Shown: positions 18,033 to 28,489 of the stretch, one piece after another
Layout: each line of letters opens with the position of its first letter
How positions within the stretch are numbered: position 1 is the stretch's first letter
Assembly (NCBI RefSeq): GCF_000147715.2
Contig: NC_017934.1
Location: 2,666,001 to 2,730,000, forward strand
DNA: 64,000 bases
Reading direction: 5' to 3'
Origin: Mesotoga prima MesG1.Ag.4.2
Lineage (GTDB): Bacteria > Thermotogota > Thermotogae > Petrotogales > Kosmotogaceae
The notes under the pieces: model-generated
The model's database searches: none
Told to the model about the DNA's origin: nothing
What the model saw: the letters and a program-made list of their open reading frames with translations, nothing else
Made by a program: the position numbers and the translations under genes

Positions 18033-18938
18033 TCACTCCCCGGTTATGCCGGTTCTGTCTATGCTTTCGACGAACCAGCTCTGCGTGAAGAAATATATCA
18101 TGAGCAACGGGATCAGAGTCAGGAAGGTTCCGGCCATTACTATCGCTTCGTTTAGGTTCTTGCCCACCACCGAGTAGGGATCGGCCGGGTAGAGTCTCCT
18201 GAAGGTGACGGCGAAATTCTGGAGCTTAAGCGGCAGCGTGGCCCATTTCTCTCCGAGGTAGAGGGCCGTGAGCGTCGTTTCGTTCCAGTACCAGACCAGC
18301 GAGAAAAGAAAGGCTATTATATACGCCGGGGTAGCCGAAGGCACGGCTATCCGGTAGAAAATCTTGAAAGTCGAGGCTCCATCTATCTTGGCCGCCTCTT
18401 CGAGCGAGCGCGGGAGCATGTTGAAAAACTGATAGAAGATCAGCACGAATATGGCGCTTCTGATTCCCTGCGTGAAGGTCGCCGGGAGTATGAAGGCCCA
18501 GATCGTCTCGAGGAGTTTGAGATCGCGGAACATGAGAAACTGGGGAATCATGGTGACCTGCGGGGGGATTATAAAGGTCGCCAGTAGCGCCGCGAGCATT
18601 ATCTTTTTTCCAGGGAAGCGGAAGCGCGAGAAGCCATACCCGACAATCGAGGCCGAGATGGTCTGGAGGATCGAGGGCAGGACCGTCACGATGAGCGTCT
18701 TCATCAGGGTGGGCGCGAAATCCAGCACACTGGCCGCCTCGCTGAAATTCCCGATATAGAGCTTCGTCGGCAGCCATCTCACCAGCGGGTTGACGAGATC
18801 CTCGGTGTCCATGAAGCTGTACGATACTATGTATATCACCGGGTATATAAAGACGAAGCCGATCAGTAGCAGGGTGAAATAGACCGAGGCAATGCCGGCC
18901 GCAGTCTTCACCTTCCTGTTCAGTCGCGGAACGTTCAA
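18033..18938 (-). CDS. Carbohydrate ABC transporter permease, MalG type (pair 2)
   Basis: The permease has 301 residues and about six membrane segments. The EAA loop is SLEEAAKIDGASTFKIFYRIAVPSATPAYI. The start is a TTG at 18936-18938 that overlaps the TGA of the preceding MalF-type gene (TTGA), with GGGCGAGAGG just upstream; a longer ATG reading would run 87 bases into the neighbour. It pairs with the 18935-19804 product to make one translocation channel. The C-terminus resembles MalG (IDRTGITGE). Two such pairs occur in this operon. Confidence 0.9.
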   Translation of the reverse strand: MNVPRLNRKVKTAAGIASVYFTLLLIGFVFIYPVIYIVSYSFMDTEDLVNPLVRWLPTKLYIGNFSEAASVLDFAPTLMKTLIVTVLPSILQTISASIVGYGFSRFRFPGKKIMLAALLATFIIPPQVTMIPQFLMFRDLKLLETIWAFILPATFTQGIRSAIFVLIFYQFFNMLPRSLEEAAKIDGASTFKIFYRIAVPSATPAYIIAFLFSLVWYWNETTLTALYLGEKWATLPLKLQNFAVTFRRLYPADPYSVVGKNLNEAIVMAGTFLTLIPLLMIYFFTQSWFVESIDRTGITGE

Positions 18939-19804
18939 GACCTCTCGCCCCCCTTCTTTCTGTATATCACGTTGATCAGAACGAACATCCCTATGATCGC
19001 GAGCATGACCAGAAAGTAGATCCATGAGAGGGCCGAGGCGTAGCCGAGCCCCTTTTCCGGTCTGTACATGTCCGTCTGTATCTTCTGGATCACGGCGCTT
19101 GTGGAGAAGGTAGAGACGGTCACTATCGTATATACGATGTTTATGAAGGTAATAGGGATGAGCGAAGGAATCGTCAGCTTCCAGAGGATCTGCCAGCCGG
19201 AAGCCCCGTCGATCCTGGCCGCTTCGTACATACTCCTGTCGATCTTCTGGAGTGAGGCGAGGTAGATGAGAATCTGCACGCCCGAGAACCAGAGGATCAC
19301 TATGAAAGAGCCGACTGCGAAGGCGAGCAGCCTGGCGATCGACGGTGGCAGTGTGGCCTGGAGATTTACGAGGAAACCGAGGTTTGTCAGTCCCTCGAAG
19401 GTCATCGCGCCTTTGTCGGTCAGTTCGGCCAGGACCGGCCCGCTGGAGATTATCACGGGGAGGAAGAAGATCGTCCTGAAGAGGCCCTGTCCCTTAATCT
19501 TGAGATTGAGCAGAAGCGCGACGGCCATAGAGAAGGAGATGATTACCGGTATATAGACTGCCATTTGCAGAGCGTAGTCGATCAACATTCCAGAAAACGT
19601 CACGTCGGTCAGGAAGGCGTCCTTGTAATTCTTGAAGTCCACGAAGAAGGTGCGGATCCCGCTTGCCGTAACCCTGACCTCGTTGAGGCTCAGCCAGAAA
19701 GTCCTAACCAGCGGTACGAGCGTGAAAATCAGAAAACCAATGAGCCAGGGTGATATGAAGGCCAGGCCCTGGAGCGCCTCTCTGGTCCTTATTTTCATTC
19801 TCAT
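18935..19804 (-). CDS. Carbohydrate ABC transporter permease, MalF type (pair 2)
   Basis: The permease has 289 residues and six predicted membrane segments, with EAA loop SMYEAARIDGASGWQILWKLTIPSL. The ATG overlaps the stop of the DUF5696-type gene (ATGA), and AGGTGAGC lies before it. It forms the second permease pair of the operon with the MalG-type product immediately downstream. Being directly fused by overlap to the DUF5696 gene suggests that the two work in one membrane complex. Confidence 0.9.
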   Translation of the reverse strand: MRMKIRTREALQGLAFISPWLIGFLIFTLVPLVRTFWLSLNEVRVTASGIRTFFVDFKNYKDAFLTDVTFSGMLIDYALQMAVYIPVIISFSMAVALLLNLKIKGQGLFRTIFFLPVIISSGPVLAELTDKGAMTFEGLTNLGFLVNLQATLPPSIARLLAFAVGSFIVILWFSGVQILIYLASLQKIDRSMYEAARIDGASGWQILWKLTIPSLIPITFINIVYTIVTVSTFSTSAVIQKIQTDMYRPEKGLGYASALSWIYFLVMLAIIGMFVLINVIYRKKGGERS

Positions 19805-21930
19805 CTGCTCACCTCGACAACGTAGGAGAGAGGCTCTATTTCGAGATCTCCCGCTCTCGCCGGGTTTTCGTTGTAGTTCAGCGTTATGGACGTTCCGTTA
19901 TCGTAGGTGTTTCTGAAGAGACCGTCAGCCACTTCGACGCGTTCGACGAGCCGTGAGCCGACCGTATTTTCGAGGGCCTTCGAGACGAAGTCGTAGGCGA
20001 ACTCGATCTTCTCGCTCCAGCTTTCGTACCCGGTGGAGAAGAGGTCGGACGAGGCGGTCTCTACAAGTTTCATCGAACTCTCGAAAGTTATGTAGAAGCC
20101 AGGGAAGAGCCCATAATCGACGGCCCTGAGCAGTTCACGTCTGAAGTCGGACGTGAGGTTTATGGGAGCGGTGAAGAGCCAGAAGGACTCCCTCAACACC
20201 AACGGCAGAAGCGGGACGACGCTGTCTTCTATGAGGTAACCCGAGTTCGAGACGGGGATGTCGGAGACGTGTGAAGCCCTGGAGATCATGTAAAGGTTGG
20301 GGTTGTACAGGATCGGCCCGTCGAAGAGCGAGACCGTCTCCAAAAGGGCTTCCACGTTTTCAGTTCTGTTACTGTCCCTGGTCGAGAAGGCCAGTTCGGC
20401 GAGGTTGGCGAGGGCGAACTTCTCGATCCCGAGTTTCGAGAAGCTCTCGAGTTCTTCGAGCACGAAAGAGGCCGTTTCCCGCGGATCTATGATGAATCTC
20501 GGACCGTCGATCATGATCTGTTCAGATCTGTTCTGAGCGTAGCGGGCTCTCGATACGCCCCCGGATCCTTCGTAAGCCGTCAGATAGTCCACATAGAAAT
20601 AGAAGTCGCTTAGCCTTGATATATCTTCTATCGCTTTCCTCTCCAGGGGCAGGTGATCGGGCGAGGAGGTGGAGAGCCCGCCGGAGGTGTAGCCCCTCAA
20701 AACGACCACGGTCCGTTGAGAGTATCTCCTGACGTCGGTAAGTATTTTCTCCAGTTCGCTCTGTGGAGTCATTATATGGACCTTTCTGCCGAAGGTGGTC
20801 TTTTCGCTTTCCGAAACCAGGAACTCCAGCTTCAGCGGGACGACCTGCTCGAGCCGGCGCGAGGGGATGAGTCCCCTCCGAAGGAAATCCTCCCTGGCTT
20901 TGGCGGCTATCCCCGACGGGGACGAGTTCTTGCCGTCGAGAAAGTAAAATCTCAACGTCGGCGACACGGCGTTCCTCTGAGCCTGAGGTATGCTTACGCC
21001 CTCGCCCTTCTTGTTCAGGAGCTTTCTGTACATTTCCCTGTATATGAATCTTGTGGTTATCCAGTTGAAGGGGGTGACTATGCCAGACTTGTAGGCCTGG
21101 ACCTCGGCGTAGAGATCGCCGCCCGCTATCACGCCTAGCATAGCCGAGTCGCCGGCCGTTATCGCGAAGAAGGGCAGGGTTATTCTCTCTGGATCGGTCA
21201 CCATATCCAGGCTGAAAGTAGTCGGAATATCTGTGAAGCCTTCGTCCCGTCCATACACCCTCGCGATGAAGGGCGAGGTAGCGATCGTCTTTTTCGAGAG
21301 GTTGAGCTCCGCGCCTATACCGTCGGGAATGAGGAAGCTTCCGGGAACCGTTCCTTTCGATGCGCCCATGAATGGGTAGAGGTAGAGTGAAGTCAATTTG
21401 ATCGCGCCCTCTTCGACCCGCGTGACCGATATATCCAGAGAATCGACCCCGAGTGTATATTTGACCTCGATTGCGGCCCCTACATCGGGGAAAGCGATGG
21501 CCACGCTGAAGCTATCCGAAGAGAGATCTACAAAGCCAGTCTCACCGTCCCTGACTGAGTTCAGCCGTCTGACGGTGTTCCTGGCGTCTATGTGTTCGAG
21601 CGTGACGCCCGAGCTAAAGAAGGCCTGCCAGACGTTGTTTAGCGATCTATCGGCCTCTTCCAGAACCGAATGCCAGACTTTGCCGTTTCTCAGATCGACG
21701 AGCTTTATCCCGGCCGACCTTTTGTCGAAGTACAGCTCCAGATTTTCGTTCCCAAGAATCTTTTCGAAGACCGGGCTCTCGAAGGTGTACGGCCTCTGAA
21801 CGAAGGCCACCGGGGGCGTTCCCAACGATTCGCCGGGCTCATAATCGAGCAGAAGGCCCAGAAGGACCGTCGCCAGAACCAGAAGCGCTATCTTTATCGC
21901 GTAACCGACCACTGCCCTGTTAACCCGCAT
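19801..21930 (-). CDS. DUF5696-type membrane-anchored protein of the sugar locus
   Basis: The protein has 709 residues. One N-terminal hydrophobic helix (about 8-28, ALLVLATVLLGLLL) acts as signal anchor and the rest is extracellular. The order of landmarks (FEKILGNENLELYFDKRSAGIKLVDLR, then GTVPGSFLIPDGIGAELNLS, then a TIM-barrel-like C-terminal half with LEFLVSESEKTTFGRK and ENVEALLETVSLFDGP) resembles the DUF5696 family found beside sugar ABC genes in Bacillota; this is from memory. No catalytic residues can be assigned. It may be a glycoside hydrolase-like or glycan-binding scaffold. Neighbouring genes overlap at both ends. Confidence 0.7.
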   Translation of the reverse strand: MRVNRAVVGYAIKIALLVLATVLLGLLLDYEPGESLGTPPVAFVQRPYTFESPVFEKILGNENLELYFDKRSAGIKLVDLRNGKVWHSVLEEADRSLNNVWQAFFSSGVTLEHIDARNTVRRLNSVRDGETGFVDLSSDSFSVAIAFPDVGAAIEVKYTLGVDSLDISVTRVEEGAIKLTSLYLYPFMGASKGTVPGSFLIPDGIGAELNLSKKTIATSPFIARVYGRDEGFTDIPTTFSLDMVTDPERITLPFFAITAGDSAMLGVIAGGDLYAEVQAYKSGIVTPFNWITTRFIYREMYRKLLNKKGEGVSIPQAQRNAVSPTLRFYFLDGKNSSPSGIAAKAREDFLRRGLIPSRRLEQVVPLKLEFLVSESEKTTFGRKVHIMTPQSELEKILTDVRRYSQRTVVVLRGYTSGGLSTSSPDHLPLERKAIEDISRLSDFYFYVDYLTAYEGSGGVSRARYAQNRSEQIMIDGPRFIIDPRETASFVLEELESFSKLGIEKFALANLAELAFSTRDSNRTENVEALLETVSLFDGPILYNPNLYMISRASHVSDIPVSNSGYLIEDSVVPLLPLVLRESFWLFTAPINLTSDFRRELLRAVDYGLFPGFYITFESSMKLVETASSDLFSTGYESWSEKIEFAYDFVSKALENTVGSRLVERVEVADGLFRNTYDNGTSITLNYNENPARAGDLEIEPLSYVVEVSR

Positions 21931-23902
21931 GGAAGATCAGCTCCTGGACGATCGAGACGAAGAAATCGATCTCCTCGCGCAGAAGTATGATCACGAGGAA
22001 GATCAGCAGGGCGAGAAGAAGCATCGCGAAGAGCGTCAGCAAAACGTTCTTCACCGTCTCGCCAAAGGTGAAGTTGTGAACCTGAGAAATTATGATCAGG
22101 AGCATAACGAGCGACCAGACGTTCAGGGCCTGCATCGAAAAGGTGTATATGAAGGCCTCGTTGAGCGTCAGCAGGTTGGTCACGAGCGCCAGAGGCAGGG
22201 CGAAGAGCAGGATTGGCAGGAAGGCTTCGATAGTGCCTATGTAGATGTGTTTGAAAGTCCCCTCGCCCTCGGAGATCTCGCTCACTAGAAAGTTTCCCAC
22301 TATCCAGAGAAAGAGCAGCCTGTAGGTGTCGTAGAAGAGCGCCAGAAAATCGATGTTGCGCGCCCTGAAGCCCACAAAGAGCGGCGACGCCAGATAGAGA
22401 ATCAATACGTTTTGAACGTACATCCATATGTAAAGCAACGTGGCAGTGGAGAAGGAAACCGCCCCGTTTCTCTTCATCTCGTAAACGGCGTCGAAGGGGT
22501 TCTTCAGGAACTTCAGCGAAGCCTTCAACTCCCTGAACAGTCTGAACCTTATCTCTCTGCCGGCCCTGGACCGCGGCTTTATCTTCCCCTGCCGCTTGAG
22601 GACCGAACGGACGAGATCGAAAACGGCCAGCGCCACAAGCGCCACGAAGAGAAGACCGACGACCTTCTGGAGCCAGTCGTTTCTGAGATGCCAGAAGGCC
22701 TCGGAGTAGCTGCGCTTATCCTGCGCCAGCGAGAAGTAGTCGAAGGCCTGCCCGTAGTTGTCCCTCTTGAACTCTATGTTGCCCAGCACTTTGTAAGTCA
22801 GGAGAAAACTGCTGTTCAGCTTCTGTATTTCACGCCAGATAGCCTCTCCCTCCAGATACATCCCCTGGTTGTAATAACTGACACCCTTCAGCACCAGGCT
22901 GCCGAAGGCCGTGGGCGAGAAAACCGTTATCGTTCCGTCCTCTTTGTCGAGAACGTAGATCCTGCCGTCCCCGGCCACGTCGATAGCCACCGGAGACCTG
23001 AGCAGCCCCCTCCTATTTTCGTAGTAGCTCTGACCGCCGAAAAGGAAGAGCAGATTCCCATACGAGTCGTAGATAAAGATCAGGCCCGTCGAGCTCAGGG
23101 CGTACACGTTCCCGAACGCGTCTATGTCGAGATCTATGAAATCGGAACTGGAGAAGTCGAGGTCGCCGTATATGTTGGTACCGGCGACGTTGAACCTCTT
23201 AATCGCCTTATCTGTGAGACCGGTGGTTACCGTCCATACCAGGCCGGAGTCTTCCACCACCAGGTTGCCTGGCGAGGGCGGCTTGATGCGGAGAAGCTGC
23301 TCTTTCTGAGACTGTGTGAAGAATAGCCTCTGGAGGATCATCCTCAGCGTTACGTCGGGTTCGTTCGCTCCGAAGAAACCGACGAACTTTCCATCTCTGT
23401 TGAAAACGACGAGTCCGTTCGTGACGCCCTGGCTGAGCACATAGACGTTCCCGCGCCTGTCTGCCGCCACTTTTAGCGGGATGAAGTCGTTGCTCTTGCC
23501 GTAAAGCGGCGAGTCTGGTCTGCTCAGCACACCGGTCTGGACTCCCTGTCCGTCGTATTTGTAAACGTTTCTGGCCCAGGAGTCGGCGATGTAGAGCGTT
23601 CCCGTCTCATCCACGTAGATCCCCTGCGGGTTCAGCACCTCCCATTCGGCCAGGTAGCTAACTTCTTTCCCGTCGAGCACGGCTATCCGAGAGTTGCCGG
23701 AGTCGGCGACGTACAGCTTACCGTCCCTGACGAAGAGGTCCTCCGGAGAGAGAAACTCCCCGTAAAGCACTTCGGTCGGCTCAAAGGCCTCCTGGGATTT
23801 GACGAGAAATGAGCCGATCCCGACGGTGTACGTGTTATAGGAAACGCTTGCGCATAGTACCGCCGCGGCCAGAAGGAATACGAGAGTGATCAGCCTCTTC
23901 AT
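21920..23902 (-). CDS. NHL beta-propeller / TPR-like / Yip1-type membrane protein
   Basis: The protein has 660 residues. A signal peptide (MKRLITLVFLLAAAVLCA) is followed by an NHL-type propeller of about 300 residues with repeated LYVADSGNSRIAVL, LYIADSWARNVYKYD and IYVLDKEDGTITVFS motifs. A short TPR-like helical stretch follows (YYNQGMYLEGEAIWREIQKL), then one membrane helix, a basic cytosolic segment and a five-helix Yip1-type membrane domain in the last ~170 residues. ATG 23902 has GAGG six bases upstream; a GTG lies four codons earlier. The job is unknown. Its place between two permease pairs suggests a sensor or assembly factor for the importer. Confidence 0.78.
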   Translation of the reverse strand: MKRLITLVFLLAAAVLCASVSYNTYTVGIGSFLVKSQEAFEPTEVLYGEFLSPEDLFVRDGKLYVADSGNSRIAVLDGKEVSYLAEWEVLNPQGIYVDETGTLYIADSWARNVYKYDGQGVQTGVLSRPDSPLYGKSNDFIPLKVAADRRGNVYVLSQGVTNGLVVFNRDGKFVGFFGANEPDVTLRMILQRLFFTQSQKEQLLRIKPPSPGNLVVEDSGLVWTVTTGLTDKAIKRFNVAGTNIYGDLDFSSSDFIDLDIDAFGNVYALSSTGLIFIYDSYGNLLFLFGGQSYYENRRGLLRSPVAIDVAGDGRIYVLDKEDGTITVFSPTAFGSLVLKGVSYYNQGMYLEGEAIWREIQKLNSSFLLTYKVLGNIEFKRDNYGQAFDYFSLAQDKRSYSEAFWHLRNDWLQKVVGLLFVALVALAVFDLVRSVLKRQGKIKPRSRAGREIRFRLFRELKASLKFLKNPFDAVYEMKRNGAVSFSTATLLYIWMYVQNVLILYLASPLFVGFRARNIDFLALFYDTYRLLFLWIVGNFLVSEISEGEGTFKHIYIGTIEAFLPILLFALPLALVTNLLTLNEAFIYTFSMQALNVWSLVMLLIIISQVHNFTFGETVKNVLLTLFAMLLLALLIFLVIILLREEIDFFVSIVQELIFHAG

Positions 23903-23910
23903 CGCGGGCC

Positions 23911-24780
23911 TCACTTTATACCGGAATGAGCCATGGTGTTCATCACCTTGCTCTGGGTGAATATGAAGATGACAAGGCTGGGCAGGAACATTATGAGGCC
24001 GGCCGCCGCAGCCACTCCCTGGCCGGCTATGGCGCTGGTGGAGCTGGTGAGCGTCGACATATAATAGGCGAAGTTCTTCAGGCTCTCCTGGTTTATATAG
24101 AAATTGGAGGCCTCCACAGAGCTCCAGGCCGTCTGGAAGGAGAGTATGGCAATCGTTGCGATTGCGGGTTTGGTGAGGGGCAGTATGATCTTGCCGTATA
24201 TGAACCAGTCGTTGGCGCCGTCGAGTCTTGCCGCCTCTATGAGCGAGTCGGGTATCTGGTCTATGAACTGCTTCACCAAGAAGAGGCCGACGGGCATGGC
24301 TAGGTTGGGCAGTATGTGAACCAGAAAGCTGTCCACCAGCCCGGTCCTAGCTATTATTATGTAGCGTGGTATCATTACCGCGATCGGCACGAACATGAGC
24401 GCCAGCGTGTTGATTTCGAAGAGCAGTTTCTTGAGCCTGAACTGCTTCTTGGATAAAACGTACCCGGCCGCCGTTCCAACCAGGATAGTCGCCAGAACAG
24501 TGAGGAGAGAGATCAACAGACTGTTGAAGAGGTATCTGCTCACCGGTATGCCTGACTGGGTGACCGTGTTGAAGAGAGCCTTGAAGTTGTCCCAGGTGGG
24601 GTTCCTCACGAAGATTCTCGGCGGAAAGGCGAATAGTTCATTCGGCGGCTTGAAGGCGTTCATGAAGATGAAGATTATCGGAAGCGACATGAAGAGGGCC
24701 AGAGGTATGAGAATCGCGTAAAACTTTATCTGGCTCCTGTGAAACCTCCGCGGGTTTATCTTCGTGCCCTGAAAGGCCAT
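23911..24780 (-). CDS. Carbohydrate ABC transporter permease, MalG type (pair 1)
   Basis: The permease has 289 residues and six predicted membrane segments, with EAA loop [29 protein letters not shown]. The C-terminus ([12 protein letters not shown]) matches the family. GGGAGTG precedes the ATG, and the gene begins four bases after the MalF-type partner. It is the inner-membrane channel subunit paired with 24785-25681, presumably fed by one of the two binding proteins upstream. Confidence 0.92.
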   Translation of the reverse strand: MAFQGTKINPRRFHRSQIKFYAILIPLALFMSLPIIFIFMNAFKPPNELFAFPPRIFVRNPTWDNFKALFNTVTQSGIPVSRYLFNSLLISLLTVLATILVGTAAGYVLSKKQFRLKKLLFEINTLALMFVPIAVMIPRYIIIARTGLVDSFLVHILPNLAMPVGLFLVKQFIDQIPDSLIEAARLDGANDWFIYGKIILPLTKPAIATIAILSFQTAWSSVEASNFYINQESLKNFAYYMSTLTSSTSAIAGQGVAAAAGLIMFLPSLVIFIFTQSKVMNTMAHSGIK

Positions 24781-24784
24781 CTTT

Positions 24785-25681
24785 TCACTCCCTTTCCCCG
24801 AAGATCGACCAGACGAACTTCGAAGAGATCCATATCATGAGCAGAAGTACGACCGATATCGTGGCGGCGTAGCCCATCTCGTATCTCAAAAAGCCGTAGT
24901 CCTCTATATGGTTGACTATGAGCTGGCCGGCGTACTGGGGCGTCGGGTTCGAACCGGAAAGCAGAACGCCTATGTAACCGGCCTGGAAGGTCGAGACGAC
25001 CGACATCACCGCCCCGAAAAGCATTTGGGGCTTCATGAGCGGTACGGTGATATAGAAGATCTCCTGCCAGCGTTTAGAGATCCCGTCGACGTAACCGGCC
25101 TCATAAAGCTCCGGATCGGTGTTGAGCACACCTGCGAGCATGGCGAGAAAACCAACGCCCATGCTGCTCCAGAGGGTCACTATTATCATCGTGATCATGA
25201 GGTACTGCGGCGACTGGAGCCACTGCACGGGCTGGTTTATGAGACCAAGGTTCATCAGGAGGCTGTTCAGGTAACCGGACTTGTCACCACTGAAGATCGT
25301 CAGCCAGATTACCTGCATGGCCACCCCTACCGTCATCGAAGGCGAGTAAATGATGAGGGCCAGAATCGTTCTGGGCACCCTCGGAATCTGGGCCAGCATC
25401 CAGGCGAGGAAGAAGGAGAGGGCGTAACCCAACGGTCCGACTATGAGCGCGAACTTGATGGTGTTGGGAAGAACGTACTGCATGAAAACGTCGTCGTAGG
25501 TGAAGAGGGAGATATAGTTCTTCAGCCCCACGAAATCGGGAAACTGGATCGTGTTGAAATTGGTGAACGAGAGCAGTACCGCGATTATTATCGGTACGAT
25601 TATGAATATGGTGAAGATCACCGCGTACGGCCCCAGAAAGGCCACTATCCATCTTCCGTCGGATCTTTTCAGCTCACTCAC
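24785..25681 (-). CDS. Carbohydrate ABC transporter permease, MalF type (pair 1)
   Basis: The permease has 298 residues and six predicted membrane segments, with EAA loop [26 protein letters not shown], in which Gly-Tyr replaces the usual Ala-Ala. The start is a GTG overlapping the end of the giant binding-protein gene by eight bases, which indicates translational coupling. It is the partner of the MalG-type protein at 23911-24780. Confidence 0.9.
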   Translation of the reverse strand: MSELKRSDGRWIVAFLGPYAVIFTIFIIVPIIIAVLLSFTNFNTIQFPDFVGLKNYISLFTYDDVFMQYVLPNTIKFALIVGPLGYALSFFLAWMLAQIPRVPRTILALIIYSPSMTVGVAMQVIWLTIFSGDKSGYLNSLLMNLGLINQPVQWLQSPQYLMITMIIVTLWSSMGVGFLAMLAGVLNTDPELYEAGYVDGISKRWQEIFYITVPLMKPQMLFGAVMSVVSTFQAGYIGVLLSGSNPTPQYAGQLIVNHIEDYGFLRYEMGYAATISVVLLLMIWISSKFVWSIFGERE

Positions 25682-28475
25682 TCCACCAGGCCAGTATTTT
25701 TTCGAGATCGGGGATATCGTACTCTTTGACTTTTTTCCCGTCCACGACGTAACCGAACTCCTCCATCTTCCTGAGGATCTCCCTGTTGATCCTCTGCACG
25801 GCCTCGTCGACGGCCACCCTTATAGGTTTTCCTTCGAGAACTATTCTGTTCCAAATGTTGCTTATCTCGCGCTCCAGGATGTAAGTTGCGGGACTCCTGG
25901 GGACTTCCTGGAGCCACTTCCACTGTTCGCGTATCGCTTCTTTGTCTTCATGGGGAAGCGGCACGTCCTCGAAGGCGAACCTGTTCGAGGGGAGGATCAG
26001 ATACTCGAGCCCGTACGTGCTGAGAACCTGGAAGACGAAGCGAGATTGAGTCTCCCGTGAGAGCCACCATTTGAGGAACTGCCAGGCCTCTTGCGGGTAA
26101 GCGGTATCGGCGAAGATCGCCACCGCCTGGGCCGAACCGGTCTGCCACCTCTCGACGTCACCTTGATCGACCCCGGGCGAGGGGGCCAGAGCCCAGAGGC
26201 CTTTCAGCTCGGGAGCGGCTATCATCAGCTGGACGTAGGTTGCAAGATTGCTTACGCCGATTGGGATGTCGGCCTTCCTGAAATGCTCAAAGAAGCTGGA
26301 TACCTGGAGGGGCATGCCGTATATGGTGAAGAGGTCGGTCATCTCGCGTATCGCCTCCAGACCTTCCTTCCTGTCTATCGCAGTGCTAAGACCGTCTTCG
26401 CTGTACAGCCGCGCTTGGTGCTGGAAGAAGAAGGGAGCCGTGGTCATGAAGGCCTTGGAGGAGGCCATCCCTCCGATCGGAATGTAGTAGTTCATGCCGT
26501 TTCTTTGCAGCTCCGGTAGTATGAGCTTTACCTCCTCCCAGGTCGAGGGCACCGTGATGTTGAGCATACCGAGCACATCTTTTCTGTAGAAGGTGAGATA
26601 GAAATCCTGCGTCTCGGGGAGACCGTAGACTTTACCTTCGTACATGAAGGGAAGAAAGGTTCCGGGCATGAAGTTGCGGGCGAAGAGCGGGAAGTCTTCG
26701 AAATCCGAGAGGGCAAGGGCCGCGCCCCTTATCCCCATCTCGAAGGGTATCCAGTTGCTTATCCCGAGGGCGATGTCCGGCGACTTACCCGCCGCGTTGG
26801 CCAGGATCAGCTTCTGTTCATCTTTGATGATCGATAGATCCACCGCTATCCCAGTTCTGGGGGTGAAATCGTCGTCCACGAGCTGCTGGATTATGTCAGA
26901 GTACTGTCTGGCCCTGTTTATCCACACTTCCAAAACCACCGACCCTTCACTCCCCACGGCTTTGTACCGGACCGGTTTGAAGGAATCGACGAACCTCTTG
27001 ATCCCCTCCCAAAGAGAGGCGAAGATGGAGGCCTTCTTGAAGGTGGGGGCAGCTTCACCGGAGTAGATGTATACGCGGTCTAGAGTGAGCGGCATATTCT
27101 GGAAACCGTTCAGGGCGACGGAGAGTTCCGAGACGATCGACCCGACGCTTCCAACCAGCAAATCGAGCTTTTTCGGTATATCGTCAGGGTCTTTCATAAG
27201 CCTCTCCAAGAACATTATGGCCGTTCTGAAAGAGGTCAATTCCTGCGAGTGCTCGTTGCCGTTTATCCGGGAGGCCACCGAGTATTCCCGAATGAGTGCC
27301 TCTCTCATGGCGGCCAGAGTTTCATCTATCCCGGGGAAGTAGTCCTCGATCTCCCACTCCACGTTCCTGTCGATCTCGCCCCCGCCCGTGAGGTATCTTA
27401 TCTGCAAGGCGAAGTCGTTTATTTGGGCTATCATAGTTTTCAAAGTCATCAGGACGCTCTCGTAAACGCTCACGTCGACGGCAATTCCGAGCGTATGCCT
27501 GCCCCCGGCGAGGTAGAGCTCCAGGCTCTCCCCGCCACTCTGGAGAGTTTCTATCTTCCAGTCGGTCGAGGAGTCAAAGGGGTAGCTTTCGAGCTCTTTA
27601 CATGGCACGGTGCCGTCTATCGTTATCCTTCTAAAGACTCTCATCTTCGACTTCGAATCCTGAATATATTTGAAGGCTATACTGTAGTAGCCGTCCGAGG
27701 GTACCTCAAATTCGTAGAAGACGGTCTGTCCACCGTTCTTCCAGGAGACCCCGCCAAAGGTATTGAGAAGCGAGCGGTAAGTGTCGAAGGGAACGACATC
27801 GAGACTCCTGCTCGAGGCCGAGTTGATGGTGGTGTCGCTCTTGTAAGAAGGGTGTTCGGCCTCCACTATCGTGATAAAATCATCTTTCGGCCGGTCCGCG
27901 TCGGGTTTCGTGTAATCGGGAATTACCTCGAGCGATAGCACTTCCAGCGAGTGCAGGGTTATCTCTCCAGAGAGGAGTGTCACTTTCACCGTGTTTTCAC
28001 CCTCCTCGAACGAGAAGAGCAGCGGTTCCCTGAAAAGGCTCGAGGAGTCACGCAGCGTGTAATCGAGCCGGGTCGAGAGCATCGTCTGAGAGGGTAGGAC
28101 TTCGTCTCCATATCTGTTCAGCGGGAAATCCAGCGTCTCGTATTTCCAGTACTGAACGAGCGGAACTCTCTGCGCCTCGAGGAACTGGTAAGCGCCGTTT
28201 ATCTCGACTGAAACTTCGGGTGGGAGGATCGAAGAGCCGGTAACCGTGTAACCGAGCCTGATGACGTAGTGGCCGCGCGCGCTCAGACTTATCTTCAACT
28301 CGAGGCCGTCGTTTCTCCGGAGGTTTTCAGAAAGGGGCGGCGAGGCCCAGACGGTCCCACCGCCGTAAGAAGGTTCAATATCCGGCAAGAGCGTGGAGTA
28401 CGGAACCGCGAGATTCGCGCCCATTGAAACGAGAGCCAAAAAGAAAAAGGTAAGCAGCGCTCCGCCCTTGCTTAT
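25674..28475 (-). CDS. Giant extracellular solute-binding protein with N-terminal glycan-binding-like domains
   Basis: About 933 residues, twice the usual size. The last ~420 residues are a family 1 sugar-binding protein ([66 protein letters not shown]). The N-terminal half has beta-sandwich stretches such as [11 protein letters not shown] and [13 protein letters not shown], like CBM6/35-type modules, then a helical linker. The frame extends upstream to a signal peptide only from an ATA codon at 28473-28475, seven bases after a perfect GGAGG (28483-28487). The first conventional start, TTG at 28439, would remove the charged part of the signal. ATA initiation, or a base error for ATG, is therefore proposed. 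Confidence 0.8.
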   Translation of the reverse strand: MSKGGALLTFFFLALVSMGANLAVPYSTLLPDIEPSYGGGTVWASPPLSENLRRNDGLELKISLSARGHYVIRLGYTVTGSSILPPEVSVEINGAYQFLEAQRVPLVQYWKYETLDFPLNRYGDEVLPSQTMLSTRLDYTLRDSSSLFREPLLFSFEEGENTVKVTLLSGEITLHSLEVLSLEVIPDYTKPDADRPKDDFITIVEAEHPSYKSDTTINSASSRSLDVVPFDTYRSLLNTFGGVSWKNGGQTVFYEFEVPSDGYYSIAFKYIQDSKSKMRVFRRITIDGTVPCKELESYPFDSSTDWKIETLQSGGESLELYLAGGRHTLGIAVDVSVYESVLMTLKTMIAQINDFALQIRYLTGGGEIDRNVEWEIEDYFPGIDETLAAMREALIREYSVASRINGNEHSQELTSFRTAIMFLERLMKDPDDIPKKLDLLVGSVGSIVSELSVALNGFQNMPLTLDRVYIYSGEAAPTFKKASIFASLWEGIKRFVDSFKPVRYKAVGSEGSVVLEVWINRARQYSDIIQQLVDDDFTPRTGIAVDLSIIKDEQKLILANAAGKSPDIALGISNWIPFEMGIRGAALALSDFEDFPLFARNFMPGTFLPFMYEGKVYGLPETQDFYLTFYRKDVLGMLNITVPSTWEEVKLILPELQRNGMNYYIPIGGMASSKAFMTTAPFFFQHQARLYSEDGLSTAIDRKEGLEAIREMTDLFTIYGMPLQVSSFFEHFRKADIPIGVSNLATYVQLMIAAPELKGLWALAPSPGVDQGDVERWQTGSAQAVAIFADTAYPQEAWQFLKWWLSRETQSRFVFQVLSTYGLEYLILPSNRFAFEDVPLPHEDKEAIREQWKWLQEVPRSPATYILEREISNIWNRIVLEGKPIRVAVDEAVQRINREILRKMEEFGYVVDGKKVKEYDIPDLEKILAWWSE

Positions 28476-28489
28476 GGTTCAGCCTCCAT

